5,678 nt of DNA from Actinomycetes bacterium (GCA_021798135.1 JAJZYI010000221.1:1-5678); one strand, 5' to 3'; shown: positions 1 to 5,678, counted from the first letter of the stretch. Notes: generated from the letters alone by a model not told the origin. A program made the numbers and translations.

Positions 1-205
1 CCGGATCCGGCCCCGGCGGCCGCTCCGGCGGCGCATCCGGCGGCCGCTGCGGCGGCGCGTCCGGCAGCGCGCGTGGCGGCGCCGCCCGCACCTGACCGCC
101 GGCGGGCCCGGAAACGGTGTTCCGCGCCCGCAGAACCGCCACCAGACGGGCGACCTCCGCCACGTCCCGGCGGAGCTCTTCAAACCGGACTGCGCCCGGT
201 CCCAC
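1..205 (-). CDS. Unrecognised protein, N-terminal part only (coiled coil plus Pro-rich linker)
   Basis: This frame is open on the minus strand from a GTG at 205-203 to the left edge, so about 68 N-terminal residues are visible and the gene continues outside. An AAGGTG lies 6 bases before this GTG, which favours it over the in-frame GTG at 214-212, which has no such site. Residues about 7-26 (RFEELRRDVAEVARLVAVLR) form an amphipathic helix with hydrophobic residues in a regular 3-4 heptad pattern, so a short coiled coil is likely. It is followed by a low-complexity Pro/Ala/Arg linker containing the near repeats DAPPQRPP and DAPPERPP. About 84% of third codon positions are G or C, slightly below its neighbours. 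I do not recognise a family; an oligomerising or scaffold N-terminus joined by a flexible linker to a missing domain fits. The competing plus-strand readings are low-complexity. The call rests on the helix pattern and the start context. Confidence 0.55.
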   Translation of the reverse strand, partial: MGPGAVRFEELRRDVAEVARLVAVLRARNTVSGPAGGQVRAAPPRALPDAPPQRPPDAPPERPPGPDP

Positions 206-218
206 ATCGAGCACCTTA
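206..218 (-). promoter_or_regulatory. Start region of the divergent gene: SD-like AAGGTG or TANNNT -10 box
   Basis: On the minus strand TAAGGT occupies 218-213, followed by 7 bases and then the GTG start at 205. The overlapping AAGGTG (217-212) can be read as a Shine-Dalgarno sequence 6 bases before the GTG. TAAGGT itself also fits an actinobacterial TANNNT -10 box placed for a leaderless transcript. The two readings largely exclude each other and sequence alone does not decide. No good -35 hexamer is visible. Confidence 0.35.
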
Positions 219-251
219 CGTGACAGATGTGCGTGACGCTCGCGTGTCACG
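219..251. promoter_or_regulatory. Inverted repeat with three CGTGAC boxes, candidate operator
   Basis: CGTGACA at 219-225 and TGTCACG at 245-251 are perfect 7-bp inverted repeats separated by 19 bases. A further CGTGAC at 232-237 also pairs with GTCACG at 246-251, giving a compact 20-bp dyad with 8 central bases. The boxes sit between the two divergent start codons, directly upstream of the minus-strand gene's start region. This looks like a binding site for a dimeric regulator; the MerR protein encoded next door is one candidate, but no known consensus is matched. Confidence 0.4.
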
Positions 252-275
252 ACCGGGCCCCGTCGCCCGTCCGGC

Positions 276-302
276 CGGGCACGTCCGCTCGGGCACGTCC
301 GC
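276..302. repeat. Two perfect 13-bp direct repeats upstream of the MerR gene
   Basis: CGGGCACGTCCGC occurs at 276-288 and again at 290-302, identical in all 13 positions with a 14-base period. The pair ends 46 bases before the MerR start codon and lies upstream of where a -35 element would be. This is a typical position for tandem activator or repressor sites. High GC content raises the chance of coincidental repeats, but 13 exact bases side by side is notable. Confidence 0.5.
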
Positions 303-316
303 ACCGTACGAGCGAC

Positions 317-329
317 CACTCCGAGAGTG
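317..329. promoter_or_regulatory. Short palindrome in the promoter spacer, candidate MerR operator
   Basis: CACTC at 317-321 and GAGTG at 325-329 form a perfect 5-bp dyad around CGA. It lies just upstream of the -10 box at 337-342, in the interval between the -35 and -10 positions. MerR-family regulators characteristically bind dyads in this spacer and distort the promoter. The arms are short, so the site is suggestive only. Confidence 0.3.
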
Positions 330-336
330 CCTGCTC

Positions 337-342
337 TACACT
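337..342 (+). promoter_or_regulatory. -10 box of the MerR-menG-menF operon, probably leaderless
   Basis: TACACT fits the actinobacterial TANNNT -10 motif. If these six bases are -12 to -7, the transcription start falls on base 349, the A of the MerR ATG. No purine-rich Shine-Dalgarno sequence precedes that ATG. Together these suggest a leaderless mRNA, which is common in actinobacteria. No clear TTGACA-like -35 is visible, which would fit a promoter that needs an activator. Confidence 0.5.
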
Positions 343-348
343 GGCGGC

Positions 349-1134
349 ATGGAGCTCCGGGTGGAGGCCCTGGCCGCCAGGGCCGGCGTGAGCGTCGACA
401 CCGTGCGCTACTACCAGGCACGCGGCCTGCTCCACGCGCCCCGGCGGCAGGGGCGCGTCGCCTGGTACGACGGCTCGCACGTGGAGCGCCTGCACCGGAT
501 CCGGTCCCTGCAGACCAAGGGCTTCACCCTCGCGACCATCGCTCGGATCCTCGACGGCACCCTCGACGCGGCCGACGAGGCCCTGGTCGGCGCGCTGGCC
601 GACGAGTCGGCGAGGGCCGGCGGGTCCCGCGCCCTGCTGAGCGTGGACGAGCTGAGCGCCCGGACCGGGATCCCCGTCCCGATGCTCCAGACGGCGGCCG
701 CCGAGGGGCTGCTCGTCCCCCACCGGGCCGGCGACAGGTCCGGCTACACCGAGGAGGACATCGCCGCGGCGTCGGCCGGGCTGGCGCTGCTCGGATGGGG
801 CATCCCCCTGTCTGACCTGCTCGCGCTGGCCGCCGACCACCACCGCGCCACCGTCGACGTCGCCAGGCGTGCCGTGGCCCTGTTCGACACCCACGTGCGC
901 CACCGCCTGCGCGACGACCCCTCGGTCGACGACGCCACCGGGGCGGTCCGGCTGGTGGACGCCTTCCAGGCGTTGCTGCCGGCCACCACCACGCTCGTCG
1001 CCCACCACTTCACCCGCGTGCTGCTGCAGGCCGCGCTCGACCACATCGAGCGGGTCGGCACCACCCCCGAGCTGCGCGCCGTGGCCACGGCCACCGCCGC
1101 CGAGCGCCTGCTGGGCACGCCGGGGGCCCGGTGA
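349..1134 (+). CDS. MerR-family transcriptional regulator with a second MerR-like HTH
   Basis: This 261-residue DNA-binding protein probably controls its own operon and perhaps the divergent gene. Residues 3-70 form a typical MerR winged helix-turn-helix: VEALAARAGVSVDTVRYYQARGLL, then a wing with WYD, then RLHRIRSLQTKGFTLATIARIL. Residues 97-163 look like a second, diverged copy: SVDELSARTGIPVPMLQTAAAEGLL, then GYTEEDI, then GLALLGWGIPLSDLLALA. In this copy the usual RYY is replaced by LQT. The C-terminal ~100 residues are helical, with several His residues (164, 165, 182, 185, 219, 220, 232) and no recognised ligand-binding family. Most MerR proteins have one HTH and 110-280 residues. The frame stays open upstream, but the ATG at 349 starts exactly where MerR homology begins and is well placed from the -10 box. 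The stop overlaps the menG start by 4 bases. The inducer is unknown. Confidence 0.9.
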   Translation: MELRVEALAARAGVSVDTVRYYQARGLLHAPRRQGRVAWYDGSHVERLHRIRSLQTKGFTLATIARILDGTLDAADEALVGALADESARAGGSRALLSVDELSARTGIPVPMLQTAAAEGLLVPHRAGDRSGYTEEDIAAASAGLALLGWGIPLSDLLALAADHHRATVDVARRAVALFDTHVRHRLRDDPSVDDATGAVRLVDAFQALLPATTTLVAHHFTRVLLQAALDHIERVGTTPELRAVATATAAERLLGTPGAR

Positions 1135-1922
1135 CCGGCAGCCCCCGGCGCACGCCGGGCGTTGCGGCGCCGGCGCGGCGCCAGCCCGCCCCGGGAGCGG
1201 GCGACCTCCCCGAGGCGGAGGAGAAGACCCGCGCCGTGCGGGCGATGTTCGACACCATCGCTCCGCGCTACGACCTCGTGAACAGGCTCATGACGTTCGG
1301 CATGGACGTCGGCTGGCGCCGCCGGACCGTGCGGGCCCTGGGCCTGCCCGCGGGCTCGGCGGTCGTGGACGTCGCCTGCGGGACCGGCGACCTCGGGCGC
1401 GAGCTGCGCCGCCGGGGACTGCGGCCCATCGGCGCCGACCTGTCGGCCGGCATGCTGGCGGCCGGCGATCCCACGATCGGCCGCGTCCAGGCGGACGCCG
1501 CGAACCTCCCGCTCGCCGACGCCGCCGTCGACGGCGCCACGTGCGGGTTCGGCATGCGGAACTTCAGCGACCTGCCGGCGGTCATGGCCGAGATCGCCCG
1601 GGTGGTGCGCCCCGGCGGGCGGGTGGCTCTCCTCGACGTCGCCACGCCCGCCGGCATCCTCCACGCCGGGCACCGGCTGTGGTTCGAGCATGCCGTGCCG
1701 GTCATCGGGGGGCTCCTCTCCGACGCCGCCGCCTACCGCTACCTGCCCCGGTCGGTCGCCTACCTGCCGGAGCCGCCCGTGCTGCTGGCCATGGTCCGCG
1801 CGGCGGGCTTCTCGGGCGTCAACCGGCACGTGCTCGGAGGCGGCGTGGTCCAGCTGGTCACCGGCACCCGGGCCGGGCCGCCCGAGCCCGGAGCGGGGCG
1901 GGGCGAACCCGCCCGGCGGTGA
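1131..1922 (+). CDS. menG: Demethylmenaquinone methyltransferase MenG/UbiE
   Basis: This SAM-dependent C-methyltransferase converts demethylmenaquinone to menaquinone, the last step of the pathway, at the inner face of the membrane. The 263 residues carry the family hallmarks: MFDTIAPRYDLVNRLM with downstream GWRR (residues 39-65, UbiE signature 1), SAM motif I VVDVACGTGD (78-87), acidic D103 after the second strand, NLPLADAAVD (125-134), GFGMRNFSDLP (139-149) and RVVRPGGRVALLDVATP (157-173, signature 2). The usual His in signature 1 is Asp here. The first ~25 residues are an Ala/Pro/Arg-rich extension. The GTG start is embedded in the MerR stop (GTGA), implying translational coupling, and the gene ends in a GTGA overlap with menF. 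UbiE (ubiquinone) is less likely because actinobacteria use menaquinone and menF is adjacent. Confidence 0.93.
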   Translation: MTGSPRRTPGVAAPARRQPAPGAGDLPEAEEKTRAVRAMFDTIAPRYDLVNRLMTFGMDVGWRRRTVRALGLPAGSAVVDVACGTGDLGRELRRRGLRPIGADLSAGMLAAGDPTIGRVQADAANLPLADAAVDGATCGFGMRNFSDLPAVMAEIARVVRPGGRVALLDVATPAGILHAGHRLWFEHAVPVIGGLLSDAAAYRYLPRSVAYLPEPPVLLAMVRAAGFSGVNRHVLGGGVVQLVTGTRAGPPEPGAGRGEPARR

Positions 1923-3412
1923 GCGTGACCGGCCCCCCGCTCACCGCACCCGACCCCCGGTCGCTCGCGGCGGTGACCGTCGCCCTTCCGCCGGTCCGGG
2001 CGGCGGCCGGCAAGGGCCCGGCGGCCGGCGCCCGCGAACCCGACCCGCTCGCCCTGGCCATGGCCTCGACCGACGGCTTCGTCCTGCTCGGGCACCGGGG
2101 CAGCGTCTGCGGGTTCGGCGCTGCCGCCCGCCTGGTCCTGCCCGGCGGCCTGCGCCCGACCACAGCCCCCGCCGTCACCCGGTGGCTGGCAGGGGTGCCG
2201 GCCGACGACCCGCTGCGACGGCCCGCGTCGGGTGCCCTGGCCGTCGGAGCGCTGCCGTTCCTGCCCGGGGAGCCGGCCGAGCTGCTCGTGCCGGCGGTGA
2301 CGGTGGTCACGACGGCCACCGGCCTGCGGTGGGCCACCATCGCCGGCACCGAGGCCGCCGTGGACCGCGCCGTCGCGCACGCGGCACCCACCGGCACGCT
2401 GGCGGGCCTGCTGGACGGGGCCACGCTGGCCGGCCTGCTGGACGGGGCCACGCTGGCGGGCCTGCTGGACGGGGCCACGCTGGCCGGCCCGGTGGACAGG
2501 ACCGCCCTGTCAGGCCCGGTGGACGGGACCGCCCCGGCCGGTCCCGCCGGCGAGCGGGCGGCACGCGACGCGCTGCCTCCCGTGGTCGTCACCGTGCAGA
2601 GCCCGGACGGCCCCGAGTTCGAGCGCCGGGTGGCAGCCGCCCTGGCGGCCGTCACCGCAGGGCGCGTCGACAAGGTCGTGCTGGCACGCCAGGTCCGCGC
2701 CACGTTCGCCGGTGCCGTCGACCCGGTGCCCGTGCTCCGGCGCCTGCTCGCCGAGGAGCCTACGTGCGCCGTCTTCGCGCACCGGCGCGGCGGCGAGGTG
2801 TTCCTGGGGGCGAGCCCCGAGCTGCTCGTGCGCCGGCGCGGCGCCCGCGTGGTGTCCCACCCGCTCGCGGGCACGTCGGCCGCCGACGACGACGCCGTCG
2901 CCGCGCTGGTGGCGTCGCCGAAGGAGCAGGCCGAGCACCGTGCCGTCGCCGCCGCAGTCGCGCGGCGCCTGGCGACGTGGTGCGAGGTCGTCGACGTCCC
3001 CGACGCCCCGAGCCCGGTGCGCCTGCGCGGCGTCGCGCACCTCGGCACCCGCGTGGCGGGCGTCCTCAGGGCGGCGCCGGCCGACGCCCTGACGCTGGTC
3101 GGCGCGCTGCACCCCACCCCAGCGGTCGCCGGCGTGCCCACCGACGAGGCCCTGGCCCTCATCGGCGAGCTCGAGGAGGACGGCCGCGGCCTGTACGCCG
3201 GCCCCGTCGGCTGGGCGGACGCCCGCGGCGACGGGGAGTGGCTCGTCGCCATCCGCTCCGCCACGGTGGCCGGCGACCGCGCCGTCGCCTACGGCGGCGC
3301 CGGCATCGTCGACGGCTCGGTGCCCGAGCGGGAGCTGGCCGAGACGGCCGCCAAGCTCCACACGGCGCTCGGCGCGCTCGGCGCCGACGCGCCGGCGCGG
3401 TCGCCGGCCTGA
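1919..3412 (+). CDS. menF: Isochorismate synthase MenF, with an internal 9-residue repeat array
   Basis: This Mg-dependent enzyme converts chorismate to isochorismate, the entry step of menaquinone synthesis, in the cytoplasm. The 497-residue protein has an N-terminal half (about 15-155) of the kind found in this family. A repetitive linker follows (160-209), then the C-terminal chorismate-binding domain (about 222-485). Motifs there are DKVVLAR with likely general base K252, GASPELLV (297-304), PLAGT (315-319), SPKEQAEH, HPTPAVAG (398-405), LYAGPVGW (425-432), GDGEWLVAIR, and GAGIVDGS followed by PERELAET (460-476). LAGT and YAGPVGW favour isochorismate synthase over anthranilate or aminodeoxychorismate synthase. 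A salicylate or siderophore role (EntC/DhbC-like) is possible in principle, but adjacency to menG argues for menaquinone. It starts at the GTG overlapping the menG stop; GTG 1925 is an alternative. Typical MenF proteins have 430-450 residues, and the repeat insert accounts for most of the excess. Confidence 0.92.
   Translation: MSVTGPPLTAPDPRSLAAVTVALPPVRAAAGKGPAAGAREPDPLALAMASTDGFVLLGHRGSVCGFGAAARLVLPGGLRPTTAPAVTRWLAGVPADDPLRRPASGALAVGALPFLPGEPAELLVPAVTVVTTATGLRWATIAGTEAAVDRAVAHAAPTGTLAGLLDGATLAGLLDGATLAGLLDGATLAGPVDRTALSGPVDGTAPAGPAGERAARDALPPVVVTVQSPDGPEFERRVAAALAAVTAGRVDKVVLARQVRATFAGAVDPVPVLRRLLAEEPTCAVFAHRRGGEVFLGASPELLVRRRGARVVSHPLAGTSAADDDAVAALVASPKEQAEHRAVAAAVARRLATWCEVVDVPDAPSPVRLRGVAHLGTRVAGVLRAAPADALTLVGALHPTPAVAGVPTDEALALIGELEEDGRGLYAGPVGWADARGDGEWLVAIRSATVAGDRAVAYGGAGIVDGSVPERELAETAAKLHTALGALGADAPARSPA
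2396..2545 (+). repeat. In-frame 27-bp tandem repeat (about 5.5 copies) inside menF
   Basis: Units begin at 2396, 2423, 2450, 2477, 2504 and a partial one at 2531. They encode TLAGLLDGA three times, then TLAGPVDRT, ALSGPVDGT and APAGP. Units 1-3 differ only at one synonymous third position (GCG/GCC), which alternates. As a result 2395-2435 is identical to 2449-2489 (41 bases), pointing to a 54-bp duplication of a pair of units. The array keeps the reading frame and falls between the two halves of MenF, so it probably forms a flexible loop that tolerates copy-number change. Confidence 0.95.
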
Positions 3413-3429
3413 CAGCTGACAGGGTGTGT

Positions 3430-3454
3430 CCGCCCACCACCCGGGAGGTGGCGG
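3430..3454. terminator. Hairpin after menF, candidate terminator
   Basis: CCGC-CACC pairs with GGTGGCGG (3447-3454) to give an 8-bp stem with one bulged C and an 8-base loop. It begins 18 bases after the menF stop, between convergent genes. There is no T-tract, which is usual for hairpin terminators in high-GC actinobacteria, so it could serve either strand. It may equally be only GC-driven structure. Confidence 0.4.
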
Positions 3455-3482
3455 CAGCCCGGGGTCGAACCTCGGCGAGCAC

Positions 3483-3507
3483 CGGCGCCGCAGCCGTGCC
3501 GGCGCCG
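3483..3507. terminator. Strong GC hairpin, candidate bidirectional terminator
   Basis: CGGCGCCGCA at 3483-3492 pairs with TGC-C-GGCGCCG at 3497-3507, giving a 10-bp stem with one bulged C and a GCCG tetraloop. It sits in the 129-bp gap between the convergent stops of menF (3412) and the hydrolase (3542). No T-tract follows on either strand. Its position makes a shared terminator plausible. The rest of the gap (3413-3541) shows no gene. Confidence 0.5.
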
Positions 3508-3541
3508 CGCCACCGGTGACCGGCCGCCCCGTGGCGCAGCT

Positions 3542-4402
3542 TCAGCTCGCCGGCGCGGTGCCGCCGGCGCCACCGCGCGGTGCCCGGTCGCGTAAGGTCG
3601 CCGGGCCGGCGGCGGCGAGCGACGCGACCCGGTCGACGGCCGCCACCACCACCTCCGGAGCGTCGGCCATCAGGAAGTGGCCGGCGCCTGCCACGAGCAC
3701 CAGCTCCCTCGCCCGGAGCGCGGCAGCCAGCCGGGCGCTGGCCCGGGGCGGCACCACGGCGTCGCGCGTGCCGGCGACGACCACCACGGGCAGGTCGAGC
3801 GCCTCCGCGGCCCTTGCCACCAGCGGCGCCTCGGCGACCAGGGCCTTCTGCTCCACGGCGAAGGCGCGCCACGACGACGGGTGCCGGGTGGCCGCCACCA
3901 GGCCCTCGTCGGGGAAGGTTCGCGCCGCGACCCGCGCCCATTCGACCGGCAGGGACGACAGCAGGCGCCGCATCCGGGGACCGAGCCACGCCGAGGCGGC
4001 GAGCGCGACCACCGACGCTCCCGTCCCCACCACCGGCGCGGCCAGGAGCCGGTCGAGCGCGACCACGCTGCCGTCGCCGCCCACCGGCGCGACGAGCACC
4101 AGGCCGGCGACCACGTCGGGATGGCGCTCGGCGAGCAGCACGGCGATCCCGCCCCCGTAGCTGTGCCCCACCACCACGGCCGGCGGGCCGCCATGGTGCC
4201 GCAGCCGCCCGGCGAGGATGTCGGCGTTGGCCGCCATGCCCACGGCAGCCCCGCCGGCGCCGTAGCCCGGCCGATCGGGGGCGAGCACGTCCACGCCGGG
4301 ACCCAGGCGGTCGACGACCGCGGCCCAGTCGGCACCCAGCCCCGGCTGCCCGTGGACCAGCAGCACCGGCCTGCCGGCCAGGGCGCCCCCGGGCGCGATC
4401 AC
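3542..4402 (-). CDS. Alpha/beta-fold hydrolase
   Basis: This 286-residue soluble hydrolase has a complete, readable active site. It shows the oxyanion-hole motif HGQPG (17-21), DRPGYG (43-48), the nucleophile elbow GHSYGG with Ser81, the acid Asp214 in GTRDAVVP, and His242 in GAGHFLMADAPE. Residues about 110-195 form a helical cap, the part that sets substrate choice. There is no signal peptide, so it is likely cytoplasmic. The Gly/Ala/Arg-rich last 20 residues look like a disordered tail. The GTG start at 4402 overlaps the histidine-kinase stop (GTGA), so it is translated from the kinase message, and HGxPG falls at the usual distance from this start. The substrate is unknown: ester, lactone, epoxide or haloalkane hydrolases and C-C hydrolases share these motifs. 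MenH, which is from this fold, cannot be excluded given the men genes nearby, but the opposite strand and kinase coupling give no support. Confidence 0.88.
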   Translation of the reverse strand: MIAPGGALAGRPVLLVHGQPGLGADWAAVVDRLGPGVDVLAPDRPGYGAGGAAVGMAANADILAGRLRHHGGPPAVVVGHSYGGGIAVLLAERHPDVVAGLVLVAPVGGDGSVVALDRLLAAPVVGTGASVVALAASAWLGPRMRRLLSSLPVEWARVAARTFPDEGLVAATRHPSSWRAFAVEQKALVAEAPLVARAAEALDLPVVVVAGTRDAVVPPRASARLAAALRARELVLVAGAGHFLMADAPEVVVAAVDRVASLAAAGPATLRDRAPRGGAGGTAPAS

Positions 4403-5678
4403 GGCGCTCCCGCCGCGGGCACGCCACCGCCGGGGCCTGCCAGCGGGATCCACACCTCGAAGACCGCGCCGTGGCCGGGCGCCGAGCGGACACGGGCGCC
4501 GCCCCCGTGCGCGCTCGCCAGGGACGCCACGATGGCCAGCCCCAGCCCGGACCCGCCGCCGGTGCGCGACGTGCGAGCCCGGTAGAAGCGCTCGAACACC
4601 TGGCTCGCCTGCTCCGGGGCCAGGCCGGGCCCCTGGTCGGCGACGCGCACGACGCCGACGGTGCCCTCGGCGGTGGCGCTGACGTGCACCGGCGTACCCG
4701 GCGGCGTGTGGACGAGGGCGTTGCCGACGAGGTTGTCGACGACCTGGCGCAGGCGCGCCGGGTCCCCCAGCACCCACACCGGCGCGCCGGGCTCCACCGA
4801 GACCGGGTGGTCGCGGCGGGCCACCGTCGCGTCCTCCACGGCCTCGGCGACGACCCGTCCGAGGTCGACGGCGACCCGGTCGAGGGGCCTGCCCTGGTCC
4901 AGGCGGGCCAGCAGCAGCAGGTCCTCGACGAGGACGCCCATGCGGGCGGCCTCGTGCTCGATCCGCTGGGCCGCCTGGTCGCGGGCGGCGCCGTCGGCGA
5001 GCGCGCCCTTGCGCAGGAGCTCGGCGTAGCCCCTGATCGACGTGAGCGGCGTGCGCAGCTCGTGCGACGCGTCGGCCACGAAGCGCCGGAGCCGGCGCTC
5101 GGAGCGCGCCTGGTCGGCGAAGGCCGCCTCGATCTGTCCGAGCATGGCGTTGAACGCCGACCCGAGGCGGCCCACCTCGCTGCGGTCCTCCGTCGTGCGG
5201 ATGCGGCGGCTCAGGTCCCCGCCGGCGATCGCCCCCGCGGTGTCGGTCATCTCCCGCAGGGGCCGCAGCCCCAGCCGGGTCACGAGCAGCGCGATGGCCA
5301 CGGCGGCCAGCAGCACCGAGCCCGAGACGATCGCCTCGACGTGCACGACCGACCCCAGGGTGCGGTCGTCGGGGCCCAGCGCCACCGCCGTCACGAGGAT
5401 GCCGCCCGGCAGCTGCACGGCCTCGGCCCGGTAGCGCACGGTCCCGGCGGTCGACGCCACGGTCGTGAACGAGAGCTGGTTCGGGAAGTAGGCGCCCTCC
5501 TTCGCCCCGAAGGTCTGGTGGAGGGGGACGTGCTGCACCGGCATGGCCAGGGGCAGCCTCGGCAGCGGGTCGCACGCCCCGGAGGGGCGGTCGAAGAGCA
5601 GGCGGCGCTGCGGGGTCAGCACCTCCACGAAGACGTCCGGGCTCACCCGGGCGAACAGGTCGGGCACCCGGACCCCGG
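4399..5678 (-). CDS. Sensor histidine kinase (HAMP-HisKA-HATPase), start beyond the right edge
   Basis: This is a membrane two-component sensor kinase that autophosphorylates on His and passes phosphate to a response regulator not in the window. Counting from the GTG at 5667, residues 1-112 are an extracytoplasmic sensor segment with no recognised fold. Residues 113-134 (IVSGSVLLAAVAIALLV...) are the second membrane helix. HAMP spans about 131-185. HisKA has DASHELRTPLTSIRGYAELL with phospho-acceptor His202. The ATPase domain shows the N box DNLVGNALVHTP (311-322), G1 DQGPGL (344-349), the F box FERFYR (358-363) and G2 GGSGLGLAIV (371-380). The frame stays open through 5668-5678, and a start at 5667 would leave no first membrane helix, so the gene is truncated by the window edge. 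The layout resembles MprB/TrcS-type actinobacterial kinases, but the specific orthologue is uncertain. The stop overlaps the hydrolase start by 4 bases. Confidence 0.93.
   Translation of the reverse strand, partial: GVRVPDLFARVSPDVFVEVLTPQRRLLFDRPSGACDPLPRLPLAMPVQHVPLHQTFGAKEGAYFPNQLSFTTVASTAGTVRYRAEAVQLPGGILVTAVALGPDDRTLGSVVHVEAIVSGSVLLAAVAIALLVTRLGLRPLREMTDTAGAIAGGDLSRRIRTTEDRSEVGRLGSAFNAMLGQIEAAFADQARSERRLRRFVADASHELRTPLTSIRGYAELLRKGALADGAARDQAAQRIEHEAARMGVLVEDLLLLARLDQGRPLDRVAVDLGRVVAEAVEDATVARRDHPVSVEPGAPVWVLGDPARLRQVVDNLVGNALVHTPPGTPVHVSATAEGTVGVVRVADQGPGLAPEQASQVFERFYRARTSRTGGGSGLGLAIVASLASAHGGGARVRSAPGHGAVFEVWIPLAGPGGGVPAAGAP

Noticed and set aside
3..95. Gly/Ser/Arg-rich plus-strand frame ending at TGA 93-95, as the tail of an upstream gene
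   Set aside because: It is pure low-complexity repeat sequence. The minus-strand reading has a structured helix and a good start site and explains the same bases better, though the tail is not fully excluded.
73..348. In-frame upstream extension of the MerR gene from a GTG at 73
   Set aside because: The added 92 residues are Pro/Arg-rich low complexity with no MerR similarity, and the extension would run across the promoter and repeats. The ATG at 349 begins exactly at the HTH.
1858..3264. Long open frame on the minus strand opposite menF
   Set aside because: Its product is low-complexity Ser/Arg/Thr/Ala sequence, as expected opposite a GC-rich gene, and MenF motifs on the plus strand account for the region.
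3463..3471. tRNA T-arm-like GGTCGAACC in the gap after menF
   Set aside because: The loop does not fit the usual TTCRA pattern and no acceptor, D or anticodon arms can be drawn around it.
4403..5575. Upstream extension of the hydrolase frame through the kinase gene
   Set aside because: That part is Arg/Gly/Pro-rich shadow sequence, while another frame encodes clear HAMP, HisKA and ATPase motifs. The hydrolase begins at GTG 4402.
5665..5667. GTG as the true start of the histidine kinase
   Set aside because: The frame stays open to the window edge, and starting here would leave out the first membrane helix expected of this kinase class.

Overview
This is a very GC-rich window. Nearly every codon of the confident genes ends in G or C, several genes start with GTG, and neighbouring genes repeatedly share a 4-base GTGA overlap. 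With menaquinone genes, an apparently leaderless promoter and HAMP/HisKA sensor-kinase architecture, this points to a chromosomal segment of a high-GC actinobacterium (Actinomycetota). A lineage such as Acidimicrobiia is a guess only. No mobile element, CRISPR array, rRNA or convincing tRNA is visible.

Layout: (1) 1-205, minus strand: the 5' end of an unrecognised divergent gene, with an N-terminal coiled-coil helix followed by a Pro-rich linker. (2) 206-348: a divergent control region holding an inverted repeat, a 13-bp direct repeat, a small palindrome, and a -10 box spaced so that transcription would begin at the ATG of the next gene. (3) 349-3412, plus strand: a tightly coupled three-gene operon. 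It encodes a MerR-family regulator with a second MerR-like helix-turn-helix, then MenG/UbiE (demethylmenaquinone methyltransferase), then MenF (isochorismate synthase). Each junction is a GTGA stop/start overlap. (4) 3413-3541: a convergent intergenic gap with two strong hairpins, probably terminators. (5) 3542-5678, minus strand: a HAMP/HisKA sensor histidine kinase whose start lies beyond the right edge, followed through another GTGA overlap by an alpha/beta hydrolase.

How the genes work together: MenF makes isochorismate from chorismate, the first committed step of the classical menaquinone pathway, and MenG performs the final ring methylation. The operon therefore pairs the first and last enzymes under an upstream MerR regulator that is probably co-transcribed and may autoregulate. 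The kinase presumably pairs with a response regulator outside the window. The hydrolase is translationally coupled to the kinase and its substrate cannot be read from sequence.

The items most worth a second look are the double-HTH MerR protein leading a men operon, the 27-bp in-frame minisatellite inside menF, the architecture of the divergent control region, and the kinase-hydrolase coupling. I see no clearly new multi-gene system.
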